Notes: generated by a model not told the origin, from the sequence alone. A stretch of 64,000 nt of DNA from Rhodopseudomonas palustris (GCF_003031265.1 NZ_CP019966.1:124001-188000); one strand, 5' to 3'; counted from the stretch's first letter, positions 1 through 9,379 are shown. Made by a program: numbers and translations.

Positions 1-1
1 G

Positions 2-157
2 CGCCGCATGGCGCAGATGATCGCCGGACAGCGCTTCAAGGGCCAAGATCTGCCGATCTTCACGTCGCCGCTGCCGACTCACAGCTTCTCGCCGTTCCGC
101 CGGATCGGCCAGCGCATGCTGTATCGCTGGTATCACTACCGCGACGAGGCGGCGTAA
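2..157 (+). CDS. C-terminal end of a probable FAD-dependent oxidoreductase (partial)
   Basis: The window opens inside this gene. Its last 51 codons are open in one frame and end at TAA 155-157. The tail, including SPFRRIGQRMLYRWYHYRD, resembles the C-terminal end of D-amino-acid-oxidase-like (DAO) flavoproteins, where a short arginine/tyrosine-rich helix follows the last FAD contacts. No catalytic motif lies inside the window, so the family call rests on this tail alone. A strong intrinsic terminator follows 44 bases after the stop, so this is the last gene of its transcript. Confidence 0.45.
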   Translation, partial: RRMAQMIAGQRFKGQDLPIFTSPLPTHSFSPFRRIGQRMLYRWYHYRDEAA

Positions 158-201
158 ACCTCGCAAGGGCAGGCCTGACCGAACAGATGCGACCATGAAA
201 G

Positions 202-233
202 ATCCCGGCAGGTCATACCTGCCGGGATTTTTT
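202..233 (+). terminator. Intrinsic terminator
   Basis: A perfect 12-bp stem (ATCCCGGCAGGT paired with ACCTGCCGGGAT) closes a 3-nt loop and runs into six T residues on the plus strand. It ends the transcript of the upstream partial gene. The opposite strand has only a short T run, so it is mainly a rightward terminator. Confidence 0.9.
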
Positions 234-280
234 GAATTTCGAAGCTGCCGACGAAAGCCGCCGGTGAGACAAGATGCCGA

Positions 281-589
281 TCAGGCAGCCTTCTTGAGCG
301 GCCGAACCGTCGCCGTCTTGGCGCGGCGGACGTCGGTTGCGGGCTGCTTGGCGCGCTTGTCGAAAGCATCGCCAGCGGTCAGCACCACCAGGCCAGCGAT
401 CCCGGCGAACGCGCCGGCCACCGCGACGGTGATCACCAGCGGATAGCCAAAGGTGTAGATCAACGCGGCGCCGACCACGACGGCATTGAACAGGAAGAAG
501 TACGGCGCCTCCGGGCTGCCGTGCGCGGCATCCTTCACCAGCCAGCCGATGACGGGGATTTGGTAGAAGGCTTTCTTCAGGAAACTCAA
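281..589 (-). CDS. Small two-helix membrane protein, unknown function
   Basis: The product is about 102 residues if translation starts at the TTG at 589. That start is preferred because AGAGGAG lies 7 to 8 bases upstream. An in-frame upstream ATG would add an arginine/proline-rich stretch without a Shine-Dalgarno site. The protein starts with a short amphipathic segment (FLKKAFYQIPVIGWLVKDA). It then has a hydrophobic hairpin around residues 36-72 and a basic tail ending in PLKKAA. This looks like a small inner-membrane protein of the kind often found unannotated in Bradyrhizobium-type genomes. No catalytic motif is visible. It converges on the terminator at 202-233 and diverges from the rhamnose cluster. 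Confidence 0.6.
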   Translation of the reverse strand: MSFLKKAFYQIPVIGWLVKDAAHGSPEAPYFFLFNAVVVGAALIYTFGYPLVITVAVAGAFAGIAGLVVLTAGDAFDKRAKQPATDVRRAKTATVRPLKKAA

Positions 590-973
590 GGCGCTGCTCC
601 TCTGCCTGGACCGCTGCCATCTGAACGGGAGCATTCGCGGCTCCCGCGGCGGCCCCGCAGCGAGGGGGCGTGGCACTGCAAACTTTAGTCTATCGCAACG
701 CAGAAATTGTCAATCACGAATGCGACGGATTTGCATCAGATGCCCGCTTGGAACCATGAAATCGGCAACTTTTCCGTGAACATACCGTGCCGCAACAGAC
801 AGAAGCTCCTGGGTAGGGAACGGGCGTCGGTGACCAGCTCGCGGTGAAGGTGTGAACAGATCCCGGGGCGGTAGGCATCGGAAGCCACCTAGACTGATCT
901 GCTGCCCAACCGGCCAATGACAAGGTTCTGGTCCAACGCTAGATTGCGCCCACAACGACGCTCCAGGATATTG
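590..973. promoter_or_regulatory. Divergent intergenic region upstream of rfbB
   Basis: This stretch of 384 bases separates the small membrane protein from rfbB and must hold promoters in both directions. I see no long palindrome, RNA gene or convincing sigma-70 pair. The stretch around 685-800 is locally AT-richer than its surroundings. Open frames here overlap rfbB or lack a start site and are not supported as genes. Confidence 0.4.
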
Positions 974-2035
974 ATGACAAAGCGTTTTCTCGTCACCGGC
1001 GGAGCCGGCTTCATCGGCTCTGCGGTGGTCCGGCGGCTGATCGGGACCACCCTGTACGAGGTGCTGGTGGTCGACAAGCTGACCTATGCGGGCAATCTCG
1101 ACTCGCTGGCGCCGGTGTCGGACGATCCGCGCTTCCGGTTCGTCCGAGCCGACATTGTCGAGCAGAGCACCATGCGGCTGCTGTTCGAGGAATTTTCGCC
1201 CGACGTGGTGATGCATCTTGCCGCGGAGAGCCATGTCGACCGCTCGATCGACGGTCCCGGCGACTTCATCCAGACCAACATCGTCGGCACCTATTCGCTG
1301 CTGCAGGCGGCGCTGGCGCATTGGCGCTCCCTGCCACCGGCCCGCAAGTCCGGCTTCCGCTTTCACCACATCTCCACCGACGAGGTGTTCGGTTCACTAG
1401 GTGCCGAAGGACTGTTCCGGGAAGACACGCCGTATCAGCCGAAATCGCCCTACTCCGCCTCGAAGGCGGGGTCGGACCATCTGGCGCGGGCCTGGCACCA
1501 CACCTACGGCCTGCCGGTGGTGATCACCAACTGCTCCAACAATTACGGCCCCTATCATTTCCCAGAAAAGCTGATCCCGCTGGCGATCATCAAGGCGTTG
1601 CACGGCGAAGCGATCCCGGTGTACGGCACGGGCGCCAACGTTCGCGACTGGCTGCACGTCGAGGATCACGCCGATGCGCTGCTGCTCGCCGCCGAGCGCG
1701 GCGAGATCGGCGAAAGCTACAATATCGGCGGACGCAACGAGCGCACCAACCTCGAAGTCGTGCAGGCGATCTGCCGCCTGCTCGACGAACTCGCACCCGA
1801 TGCGGCGATCGGATCACGGACAAAGCTGATCAGCTTCGTCACCGACCGCCCCGGTCACGACGCCCGCTATGCGATCGATGCCAGCAAGGTCGAGCGCGAG
1901 CTCGGATGGCGTGCGCGCTACAGTTTCGACGACGGCCTGCGTCAGACCGTACAGTGGTATCTCGACAATCGGACGTGGTGGGAGCGGGTCCGTTCAGGCG
2001 TGTACCGCGGCGAGCGCCTCGGCGTGGCGGTCTAA
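974..2035 (+). CDS. rfbB: dTDP-glucose 4,6-dehydratase
   Basis: The 353-residue enzyme removes water from dTDP-D-glucose to give dTDP-4-keto-6-deoxyglucose, the second step of dTDP-L-rhamnose synthesis. It is an NAD+-binding extended SDR with GGAGFIGS near the N-terminus. It also has [15 protein letters not shown], the TDEV segment and the [11 protein letters not shown] catalytic Tyr-Lys motif. Length matches the family (about 350-360). The ATG at 974 is chosen because CCAGGA precedes it by about 5 bases and the protein then starts directly with the Rossmann strand. A longer frame from 917 adds an unlikely arginine-rich leader. It is the first gene of rfbBCDA, and rfbC begins 25 bases downstream. 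Confidence 0.95.
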   Translation: MTKRFLVTGGAGFIGSAVVRRLIGTTLYEVLVVDKLTYAGNLDSLAPVSDDPRFRFVRADIVEQSTMRLLFEEFSPDVVMHLAAESHVDRSIDGPGDFIQTNIVGTYSLLQAALAHWRSLPPARKSGFRFHHISTDEVFGSLGAEGLFREDTPYQPKSPYSASKAGSDHLARAWHHTYGLPVVITNCSNNYGPYHFPEKLIPLAIIKALHGEAIPVYGTGANVRDWLHVEDHADALLLAAERGEIGESYNIGGRNERTNLEVVQAICRLLDELAPDAAIGSRTKLISFVTDRPGHDARYAIDASKVERELGWRARYSFDDGLRQTVQWYLDNRTWWERVRSGVYRGERLGVAV

Positions 2036-2060
2036 CGGCGAACGGAGCAACAACAGGGTC

Positions 2061-2618
2061 ATGCTGACAGTGACGTCCACCGCGATCGAGGCGGTGAAGA
2101 TTATCACGCCGAGAGCATTCGCGGATTCGCGGGGCACGTTTTCCGAAACCTACAACAGGCAGCGCTTCGTCGATCACGGCATTGCACTCGAATTCGTCCA
2201 GGACAACCAATCGATTTCGGCGGCAGTCGGCACCGTTCGCGGGCTGCATTTCCAGAGCGCGCCGTTTGCGCAGGACAAGCTGGTGCGGGTCGCGAAGGGC
2301 CGCATCCTCGACGTTGCAGTCGATTTGCGCCGCTCATCGCCGACCTATGGCCGGTGGGTCGCCGAGGAATTGTCCGCCGAGGACGGCAAGCAATTGCTGA
2401 TTCCGATCGGCTTCGCCCACGGCTTCTGCACGCTCGAGCCCGACACGGTGGTAGCCTACAAGGTGACCAACTACTATTCGCCGCCGCATGATCTCGGCAT
2501 CGCCTGGAATGATCCCGATCTCGCCGTGAATTGGCCTGTCTCTGCCGATCAGGCCGTGCTGTCGGACAAGGATCTGAAATTGCCACCTTTCGCATCACTG
2601 CCAAACTACTTCGAGTAG
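2061..2618 (+). CDS. rfbC: dTDP-4-dehydrorhamnose 3,5-epimerase
   Basis: The 185-residue cupin enzyme epimerises C3 and C5 of dTDP-4-keto-6-deoxyglucose. Visible family features are the early DSRGTFSETY segment, QDNQSISAAVGTVRGLHFQ (with the catalytic His in the GLHFQ region), and PIGFAHGFCTLEPDTVVAYKV followed by YYSPPHDLGIAWNDP. Length matches the usual 180-190 residues. The ATG at 2061 removes a non-homologous upstream extension of the same frame, which overlaps rfbB. rfbD starts 4 bases after the stop, so the two are almost certainly cotranscribed. Confidence 0.95.
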   Translation: MLTVTSTAIEAVKIITPRAFADSRGTFSETYNRQRFVDHGIALEFVQDNQSISAAVGTVRGLHFQSAPFAQDKLVRVAKGRILDVAVDLRRSSPTYGRWVAEELSAEDGKQLLIPIGFAHGFCTLEPDTVVAYKVTNYYSPPHDLGIAWNDPDLAVNWPVSADQAVLSDKDLKLPPFASLPNYFE

Positions 2619-2622
2619 CGCG

Positions 2623-3516
2623 ATGCGGATCGTCGTCACCGGTCGTCACGGTCAGGTCGCGCAGGCGCTCCACGAGCGCGCTGCAGGCACAAATGCCGAG
2701 ATCATCCTGCTGGCCCGGCCGGAGATTGACCTGACGCGCCCGAGCGAGATCGAAACAGCATTGATCGCACTCGAGCCGGAGGCGGTGGTCAACGCCGCGG
2801 CCTACACGGCCGTTGATCAGGCCGAAAGCGAGCCCGACCTCGCTTATGCGATCAACGCCGAGGGCGCAGGCGCCGTCGCTCGCGCGGCCACAAAGCTCGG
2901 TGTGCCAATTGTGCAGCTATCGACCGACTACGTGTTCGACGGCACCGGCGAGCGACCGTATCGCGAAACCGACCCGACCAACCCACTCTGCGTCTACGGC
3001 GCCAGCAAGCTCGCCGGCGAGCGCGCCGTGGCGGAAGCAACTGCTGATTACGCGGTATTGCGGACCTCCTGGGTATATGGCCCGTTCGGCAAGAATTTCG
3101 TCCGCACCATGCTGGCCCTGGCCCAGCAGCGCGATGAGGTGCGGGTGGTCTGCGATCAGGTCGGCTCCCCGACCAGCGCGCTCGATATCGCCGACGGGGT
3201 GCTGGGCGTCGTCCGGAATCTGCGGGCGGAGCCAACACGTTTCGATTTGCGCGGCATCTTCCACATGACTGCGGACGCAACCGCCACCTGGGCCGAGTTC
3301 GCCGAAGCGATTTTCGCCGCATCACGAGCAGCCGGCGGACCATCCGCGAAAGTGATCCCGATTCCGACCACCGAGTATCCGACCCCCGCCAGGCGGCCGG
3401 CGAATTCCAGGCTCGACGGCTCGGCGCTCGCCGCCGCTCACGGCATTCGCCTGCCGCACTGGCGGCAATCGCTGCAGCCGTGTATCGAGCGGCTGCTAGC
3501 GCAGGACGCAAACTGA
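2623..3516 (+). CDS. rfbD: dTDP-4-dehydrorhamnose reductase
   Basis: The 297-residue SDR enzyme reduces dTDP-4-keto-L-rhamnose to dTDP-L-rhamnose with NAD(P)H, the last step of the pathway. It starts with [13 protein letters not shown], a GxxGQ nucleotide-binding variant typical of RmlD. It continues with [23 protein letters not shown] and [10 protein letters not shown], the last holding the YxxxK catalytic pair. The end includes [10 protein letters not shown], typical for the family. The stop is one base before the rfbA start, which suggests coupled translation. Confidence 0.95.
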   Translation: MRIVVTGRHGQVAQALHERAAGTNAEIILLARPEIDLTRPSEIETALIALEPEAVVNAAAYTAVDQAESEPDLAYAINAEGAGAVARAATKLGVPIVQLSTDYVFDGTGERPYRETDPTNPLCVYGASKLAGERAVAEATADYAVLRTSWVYGPFGKNFVRTMLALAQQRDEVRVVCDQVGSPTSALDIADGVLGVVRNLRAEPTRFDLRGIFHMTADATATWAEFAEAIFAASRAAGGPSAKVIPIPTTEYPTPARRPANSRLDGSALAAAHGIRLPHWRQSLQPCIERLLAQDAN

Positions 3517-3517
3517 C

Positions 3518-4393
3518 ATGATCACCAAAGGTATCATTCTGGCTGGTGGCAGCGGAACAAGGCTGCATCCGATGACGGCCGCGGTGTCGAAGCAACTGAT
3601 GCCGATCTACGACAAACCGCTGATCTATTATCCGCTAGCCACGCTGATGATGGCCGGCATCCGCGACATCCTGGTGATCTCGACGCCCGCCGATCTGCCG
3701 CGATTCCAGCAACTGCTCGGCGACGGCGCCTCGTGGGGCATGTCGTTCAGCTATGCCGAACAGCCGAAGCCCGAAGGGCTGGCGCAGGCGTTCATCATCG
3801 GCGCCGATTTCGTGGCCGGCCAGCCGTCCGCCTTAGTGCTCGGCGACAATTTGTTCTACGGCCACGACCTGATCCCTCTGCTGCAGAACGCCGCCCAGCA
3901 TCCGGAGGGCGCCACGGTGTTCGCCTATCAGGTCAGCGATCCGGAGCGTTATGGCGTCGTCGAATTCGATACCGATCAGGTCGCGCGTTCGATCGAGGAG
4001 AAGCCGGCACAGCCCCGCTCGAACTGGGCGGTGACCGGGCTTTATTTCTACGACCAGGACGTCGTCGAGATCGCAGCGAACCTGAAGCCCTCCGCACGCG
4101 GCGAGCTCGAGATCACCGACGTCAATCGTGACTACTTGGAACGCGGCAAGCTGCGGGTCGAGAAGATGGGCCGGGGGTTCGCCTGGCTCGACACCGGCAC
4201 GCCCGATAGCCTGCTCGACGCCAGCGAGTTCGTGCGCGTGCTCGAGAAGCGCCAGGGCTTCAAGATCTGCTGCCCCGAGGAGATCGCCTTCCGGTTCGGA
4301 TGGATCGATACGCGCCAGCTCGAACGTCTGGCGCAGCCGCTCGCCAAGAGCAATTACGGCGGCTACCTGCTCAAGCTGGCGGCGAACCCGTGA
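3518..4393 (+). CDS. rfbA: Glucose-1-phosphate thymidylyltransferase
   Basis: The 291-residue enzyme joins glucose-1-phosphate and dTTP to form dTDP-glucose, the entry step of rhamnose synthesis. It has the nucleotidyltransferase signature [11 protein letters not shown] near the N-terminus. [48 protein letters not shown] and [15 protein letters not shown] follow in the expected order. Length matches RmlA (about 290). It closes the rfbBCDA set. Ninety-two bases separate it from the next gene, which may be on the same transcript. Confidence 0.95.
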   Translation: MITKGIILAGGSGTRLHPMTAAVSKQLMPIYDKPLIYYPLATLMMAGIRDILVISTPADLPRFQQLLGDGASWGMSFSYAEQPKPEGLAQAFIIGADFVAGQPSALVLGDNLFYGHDLIPLLQNAAQHPEGATVFAYQVSDPERYGVVEFDTDQVARSIEEKPAQPRSNWAVTGLYFYDQDVVEIAANLKPSARGELEITDVNRDYLERGKLRVEKMGRGFAWLDTGTPDSLLDASEFVRVLEKRQGFKICCPEEIAFRFGWIDTRQLERLAQPLAKSNYGGYLLKLAANP

Positions 4394-4485
4394 GCGGCGC
4401 AAGCCGTGTATCCGGACTTGCCCCGGCGGAGCGAAGCTGCTGAGGACAGCGGGCGCGCCGCCCCCGACAGAACAGAGACTTAGCC

Positions 4486-5376
4486 GTGCCGAAGAAGCTC
4501 TCCGAATACACCCTCGCCGACTGGAAGCGGCTGCGCCCGCTGTCGCAGGGCCTGAAGACCGCGCGGTATAATCGGATCGATCGGCGCTATCGGCAGCAAC
4601 CCGCCAAGGTGGGAGATCCCGCCGCGGTGGCGAAGATGATCACCGACCGGCGCGCGCTGTTCACGGTGGCGTATCAGGACCCGCAGGCGATCGACCTGCA
4701 GATACCGCTGATCCGGCTGTTCGTGCCCGATGCCATCTACATCGTGGTCGACAATTCGCCCGATGACGACCGCGCCGCCGAGATCGAACGGATTGCCAAG
4801 ACTCACGGCATCCCCTATCTGCGCGCGCCCGATAATCCGTGGCAGAAGAGCAGCCGCTCGCACGGCATCGTGCTGAACTGGATCTGGCACAACATCATCC
4901 GGCCGGGCGCGCCGGAGATGTTCGGCCTGCTCGACCACGATCTGTTTCCGACCGCGCCGGACGATCCGTTCGCGCCGCTCGCCACCCAGGACGTCTATGG
5001 CTACGTCCGCACCACCGAGCCACCGAGCGAGCGATGGTTTCTGTGGGCCGGTTTCACCATGATGCGGTTCTCCGCGGTGCGCGACCTGCCGCTCGACTTC
5101 GGCCAGGACTGGTTCCTCGGCCTGGATACCGGCGGCGGCAATTGGGGGCCGCTGTACAGCAAGCTCGACCTTGCCAAGCTGCAGCAATCGCCGTCGCGCT
5201 TCGTGCCGTACCGGGAAGGTCTCGCCACCTATGACGGGCCGTTTCAATGGTGCGGCACCTGGCTGCACGAAGTCGGCCAGATGGGCGAGCCGGAGATCAT
5301 GCGCGACAAGCGCCGGGTGGTGGTTGACCTGCTGACGCCGCATCTGGAAGCTGCGCGAAACCTGCCGCCGCGCTGA
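4486..5376 (+). CDS. Putative glycosyltransferase (GT-A-like), rhamnose-cluster neighbour
   Basis: The protein has 296 residues, no signal peptide and no membrane helix. A GT-A-like layout can be seen: a beta strand ending in IYIVVDNSPDDDRAAEIERIA, then GIPYLRAPDNPW, then FGLLDHDLFP. The DHD triplet sits where a metal-binding DxD motif would lie. The later GNWGPLYSKL and FQWCGTWLHEVG segments would fit an acceptor-binding C-terminal half. The position directly after rfbBCDA suggests it uses or extends a rhamnose-containing glycan. That is inference, and I cannot name the sugar or acceptor. Start ATG 4486 follows a GC-rich 92-base spacer without a strong Shine-Dalgarno site. Confidence 0.6.
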   Translation: MPKKLSEYTLADWKRLRPLSQGLKTARYNRIDRRYRQQPAKVGDPAAVAKMITDRRALFTVAYQDPQAIDLQIPLIRLFVPDAIYIVVDNSPDDDRAAEIERIAKTHGIPYLRAPDNPWQKSSRSHGIVLNWIWHNIIRPGAPEMFGLLDHDLFPTAPDDPFAPLATQDVYGYVRTTEPPSERWFLWAGFTMMRFSAVRDLPLDFGQDWFLGLDTGGGNWGPLYSKLDLAKLQQSPSRFVPYREGLATYDGPFQWCGTWLHEVGQMGEPEIMRDKRRVVVDLLTPHLEAARNLPPR

Positions 5377-5385
5377 TCCGGGTCA

Positions 5386-5434
5386 AAGCATCCGCCACGG
5401 CACCATCACAAGCTGTGCCGTCGGGCGGATGCTT
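5386..5434 (+). terminator. Large stem-loop between glycosyltransferase and phytochrome genes
   Basis: An 18-bp stem with one 2-nt bulge and an 11-nt loop lies in the 90-base gap. The left arm is 5386-5403 and the right arm 5415-5434. The arms contain AAGCATCCGCC and GGCGGATGCTT. There is no U run, so it could be a factor-assisted terminator or a structured leader of the phytochrome mRNA rather than a classic intrinsic terminator. Confidence 0.55.
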
Positions 5435-5466
5435 GAGCGGATGGCGGGAGGCCGAGCGAGGACGTG

Positions 5467-7746
5467 ATGGGTGAGGCCGACAGCGGCGGCATCGTCACCG
5501 CCAGGAATGTCGATCTGTCGAGCTGCGACCGCGAACTGGTGCAATATCCGGAAGCGATCCAGCCGCACGGCGCAATGCTCACGGTCGACGAGCAGTCCGA
5601 TCGCGTGCTGCATGCCAGCGCCAATTGCGCGGCGTTCATCGGCAAGCCGCCGGAAGCGGTGATCGGCGCCCCGATCGCTGCCGTGCTCGGGCCGGGCTGG
5701 CGCGAGCTGATCGGCTCGCTGCACCGGATGCCGCTCGACAGCGGACCGGTCAACATCGCCCGGGAGTCCTTCCTCGGCTCGGACCAGGGCTGGCATCTGT
5801 TCGCCCATCGCTGCGGCGGGCTGATCATCCTCGAATTCGAGAAAGCCGAACCGGAAGCCGCCGGCGCAGCTTCGAACCTGTACTCCGAAGTCCGCGCCGA
5901 CCTCGCGGCGCTGCAAGCCACCGAAGGCGTGCAGCCGTTCTTCGATCTCGCCGTCGAGCGGATTCGCGCCTTCACCGGCTACGACCGGGTGATGGCCTAT
6001 CGCTTTGCCGAAGACGGCAGCGGCCAAGTGATCGCCGAAGCGAGACGCGAGGATCTCGAACCATATCTCGGGCTGCATTATCCGGCGACCGACATCCCGG
6101 CGCCGGCGCGGCGGCTGTTCGCACTGAGCTGGGTGCGGCATCTGCCGGATGTCGGCTACACGCCGGTACCTCTGCTTGCCGCCAACTCACCGCTGGTCAC
6201 CGGCCCGGTCGACATGAGCTTTGCGAGCCTGCGCAGCGTCTCGGTGATGTACACCGGCTATCTGAAGAACATGGGCGTGCAATCGACACTGGTGATGCCG
6301 CTGGTGAAGGAAGGCCGGCTTTGGGGCCTGATCTCGGCGATGCATCATGCAGCGCCCCGCCACATCTCGCACCAAATGCGGATGGCGGCGGAATTTCTCG
6401 CCCACACGCTGTCGCTGCTGATGTCGGCCAAGGAGGACGCCGAGCAGTTCGAACGGATCAGCGCCCGCAAGGCAGCCGCGGACGAGCTCACCCGCCTGCT
6501 GACCAACGAGGCCGACGTCGGCGCAGCGTTACGCACCTCGGGCTCGCTCGATTTGCTGAATGCGATGATCGATGCCGGCGGCATTGTGGTGCTGTCCGGC
6601 GGCGACTTAGCAACCCGAGGCGATACACCAGCCCCCGGGCCGCTGCGCGAACTGACGAACCGGCTGCTCGATCGCGCCACACCGGTGTTCGCCACTGATC
6701 GGCTGCCGGGCCTCGATTCCGCCGCGCAAGCCGTCGCCAAACAGGCGAGCGGTGTTTTGGCGGTACGGCCGCTGCCCGATCAGCCAATGCTGATCACCTG
6801 GCTGCGGCCCGAGCAGATCGAGGATGTGCAATGGGCCGGCGACCCGCGCAAGCCGGTCGAAATCAGTGATGCCGACGGGATGCAGCGGCTGCGGCCGCGC
6901 AACTCCTTCGCGCTGTGGAAGGAGAGCGTGCAGGGCCGCGCGGTGCCGTGGCGTGACGACGAAAAGGACGCCGCCTCACGGCTCGCCACCGCGATCGCCG
7001 AGATCGTCGTGGCTCGCAAGGGCCGGATCGAGCGTATCAATCGGGCGCTGGATGCATCGCATTCTGAGCTCAGCCGCTACACCGATGTCGCCTCCGCCGA
7101 ACTCAAGGAACATCTGCGCGGCATCCACCATCTCACCACCTCGCTGCGCCGACGCCAAGGCGAGGTGCTGGATGAGGAAGGGCGCCAGCAGGTCGCCACC
7201 ATCCTGAAACTGACGCAGCGGATGGACGCGCTGGTCGATGCGCTGCTCGACCGCAGCCGGGGCGGCAGCGAAGCAGCCTCCGAGACGGTCGACCTCGACG
7301 CCGTGCTCGATGACGCCCTGGCGCCGTTCGCGCGCCGGATCGCCGAAGACCGCATCGACGTCCGCCGGCCGACGCGGCTCGGCACGGCGCAAGGCCACCG
7401 CGAATGGATCGGCGAAGTCTTCACCAATCTGATCGGCAATGCGATCCGCTACAACGACAAGCCGGAGCGCTGGATCGAAATCGGCGTCGAGGACGGTCCG
7501 CCGCCGCGCTACTATGTGCGCGACAACGGCGTCGGGATCGCCGACGCCAACCAGCAATTGATCTTCCAGATGTTTCACCGCGTCGATCAGCCGGAGCAAC
7601 GGGCCGAGGGCGCCGGCGCCGGCCTCGCGATGACGCGCCGGATCGTGGCGCATCACGGCGGGCGGATCTGGGTGCAATCCCGCCCCGGCGAGGGCTCGAC
7701 GTTCTACTTCACGCTCGCCCCCGCTGCGGAGCCGGGCGATGCGTAG
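5467..7746 (+). CDS. bphP: Bacteriophytochrome histidine kinase-like protein lacking the H-box histidine
   Basis: The 759-residue photoreceptor has PAS-GAF-PHY followed by a kinase-like output. Cys20 (VDLSSCDREL) is in the N-terminal position that binds biliverdin in bacteriophytochromes and is followed by IQPHG. The GAF domain has ATDIPAPARRLF and DVGYTPVPL, and a chromophore-pocket MHHAAPRH segment. PHY has the tongue motif PRNSFALWKE. In the dimerisation region the expected ASHDLxEPLR reads ASAELKEHLR, so the phosphoacceptor His is Ala544 and the conserved Pro is His. The ATPase part keeps the N box (TNLIGNAIRYN), G1 (DNGVGIAD) and G2 (GAGAGLAM). ATG 5467 has GAGG just upstream. The stop overlaps the downstream channel by 8 bases. 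No response regulator lies beside it. Confidence 0.93.
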   Translation: MGEADSGGIVTARNVDLSSCDRELVQYPEAIQPHGAMLTVDEQSDRVLHASANCAAFIGKPPEAVIGAPIAAVLGPGWRELIGSLHRMPLDSGPVNIARESFLGSDQGWHLFAHRCGGLIILEFEKAEPEAAGAASNLYSEVRADLAALQATEGVQPFFDLAVERIRAFTGYDRVMAYRFAEDGSGQVIAEARREDLEPYLGLHYPATDIPAPARRLFALSWVRHLPDVGYTPVPLLAANSPLVTGPVDMSFASLRSVSVMYTGYLKNMGVQSTLVMPLVKEGRLWGLISAMHHAAPRHISHQMRMAAEFLAHTLSLLMSAKEDAEQFERISARKAAADELTRLLTNEADVGAALRTSGSLDLLNAMIDAGGIVVLSGGDLATRGDTPAPGPLRELTNRLLDRATPVFATDRLPGLDSAAQAVAKQASGVLAVRPLPDQPMLITWLRPEQIEDVQWAGDPRKPVEISDADGMQRLRPRNSFALWKESVQGRAVPWRDDEKDAASRLATAIAEIVVARKGRIERINRALDASHSELSRYTDVASAELKEHLRGIHHLTTSLRRRQGEVLDEEGRQQVATILKLTQRMDALVDALLDRSRGGSEAASETVDLDAVLDDALAPFARRIAEDRIDVRRPTRLGTAQGHREWIGEVFTNLIGNAIRYNDKPERWIEIGVEDGPPPRYYVRDNGVGIADANQQLIFQMFHRVDQPEQRAEGAGAGLAMTRRIVAHHGGRIWVQSRPGEGSTFYFTLAPAAEPGDA

Positions 7747-9379
7747 CATCGTCCGCCTCGGGCTGTCGCGGCTGCGCCCGCCGCTGATCCTGCTGGCGCT
7801 GGTGTTTACGTTGTCGACACTCGGCCTGATGCTGATCCCGGGGATCGATGCCGATGGACGCCCGTGGCGGATGACGCTGTTCGAGGCGTTCTACTTTGTC
7901 ACCTATACGGCGACGACGATCGGCTTCGGCGAGCTGCCGCATCCGTTCACCGACCAGCAGCGCGGCTTCGTCACCATCATCATCTATCTGTCGGTGATCG
8001 GCTGGGCATGGCTACTCGGTTCGCTGCTGAGCCTGGTTCAGGAGAAGGCGTTTCAGCAGGCGCTGGTCGACCGCCGGTTTCGCCGCGCGGTCGAGAAGCT
8101 CGATCAGCCGTTCTATCTGGTGTGCGGGCTTGGCGACACCGGCATGACCGTGGTGCACGCGCTGCACCAGCTCGGCTGCCGGCTGATCGCGATCGACAAG
8201 GACGAACGCTCGGTACAGCAACTCGAGATCGAGGGGCTGAACGGCAAAGCGCCGGCGCTGGTCGCCGATGCCCGTTCGCCCGAAATCCTGACCGCCGCCG
8301 GCCTGATGAAGCCCGAATGCAGCGGCGTGCTGACGCTGTGCAACGACGACGAGGTCAACCTCGCGGTCGCGATCGCGGCGTCGATCCTGCGACCGGGCCT
8401 GCCGGTGATCGGCCGCGCCGATACCCAAGCAACGGCGGCGTCGATGAGTTCGCTCGGCACGCACCGGGTGATCAATCCATTCCGCGAATTCGCCGAACAC
8501 CTGACGCTGGCGATGCGGGCCCCGGACGTCTACCGGCTGATCGCCTGGCTGACCAGCGCACCCGGCGCCTATCTGTTTCCGAGCGCGCCGGCGCGGATGC
8601 CTGCGGCGCCGGGCCATTGGATCGTCTGCGGCTACGGCCGGTTCGGCCGCGAAGTCGTGGCCGCCGTGCAGCGCGGCGGCTTCACCGCGGCAGTGATCGA
8701 TCCGGTCGGCTCACGGGTCGACGGTCATCACGCCGTCCACGGCCGCGGCGCCGATGTTGCGGCGCTGCACGAGGCCGGCATCGGCCATGCGTCAGGTGTC
8801 GTCGCGGGTACCGACGATGATGCCGAGAATCTGGCGATCGCGCTGGCGGCGCGGCGGCTGAAGCCCGAGATCTTCGTGATCGCCCGGCAGAACCAGCGTA
8901 GCAGCCGGATGCTGTTCGCCAAGCTCGGCGCCGACATCACCATGGTGCCGAGCGAGATCATCGCCAATCAGTGTCTGGCCGCGCTGCGCACGCCGCTGCT
9001 GGCGGACTTCCTCGAAGCCGCACGTCACCAGGATGCGTTCTGGGCGTTCACCCTGTCGGAGCGGCTGCGCGCCGCGCTCGGCAACGACACGCCGCAGTTC
9101 TGGAGCACGGTGCTTGACACCGACCACGCACCGAACCTCGTCGGCAGCGACGGCGCGCTGAAACAGCCGGTGACGGTGGCGGAGCTTTGCGTCGATCCGG
9201 AGCACCAGGACGCCGCGCACCCACTACGGCGGCGGGCGATCGTGTTGCGGCTGATCCGAAGCGGCCGCACGATCGAGACGCCCGCAGACGATGTCGTGCT
9301 GCAGCCCGGCGACACGCTGCTGTGCGTCGGCTCCGCAGCCGCCGGCGCAACACAGCAGCGGCGGCTCGGAGGCCACTGA
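7739..9379 (+). CDS. Potassium channel subunit with two RCK/TrkA-N domains
   Basis: The 546-residue protein has a short N-terminus and a first membrane helix near residues 12-34. A pore loop with the selectivity-filter-like TATTIGFGE comes next, then a second helix (VTIIIYLSVIGWAWLLGSLL). Two cytoplasmic Rossmann domains follow. RCK1 starts FYLVCGLGDTGMTVV and RCK2 starts HWIVCGYGRFGREVV. A TrkA-C-like end (VVLQPGDTLLCVGS) closes the protein. This is the architecture of prokaryotic K+ channels gated by ligands on RCK domains. The filter reads TIGFGE instead of the classical TVGYGD, a common variant. Its ATG sits inside the last codons of the phytochrome gene (ATGCGTAG), so the two are almost certainly translationally coupled. 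A link to light control is inference from that overlap. Confidence 0.88.
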   Translation: MRSIVRLGLSRLRPPLILLALVFTLSTLGLMLIPGIDADGRPWRMTLFEAFYFVTYTATTIGFGELPHPFTDQQRGFVTIIIYLSVIGWAWLLGSLLSLVQEKAFQQALVDRRFRRAVEKLDQPFYLVCGLGDTGMTVVHALHQLGCRLIAIDKDERSVQQLEIEGLNGKAPALVADARSPEILTAAGLMKPECSGVLTLCNDDEVNLAVAIAASILRPGLPVIGRADTQATAASMSSLGTHRVINPFREFAEHLTLAMRAPDVYRLIAWLTSAPGAYLFPSAPARMPAAPGHWIVCGYGRFGREVVAAVQRGGFTAAVIDPVGSRVDGHHAVHGRGADVAALHEAGIGHASGVVAGTDDDAENLAIALAARRLKPEIFVIARQNQRSSRMLFAKLGADITMVPSEIIANQCLAALRTPLLADFLEAARHQDAFWAFTLSERLRAALGNDTPQFWSTVLDTDHAPNLVGSDGALKQPVTVAELCVDPEHQDAAHPLRRRAIVLRLIRSGRTIETPADDVVLQPGDTLLCVGSAAAGATQQRRLGGH

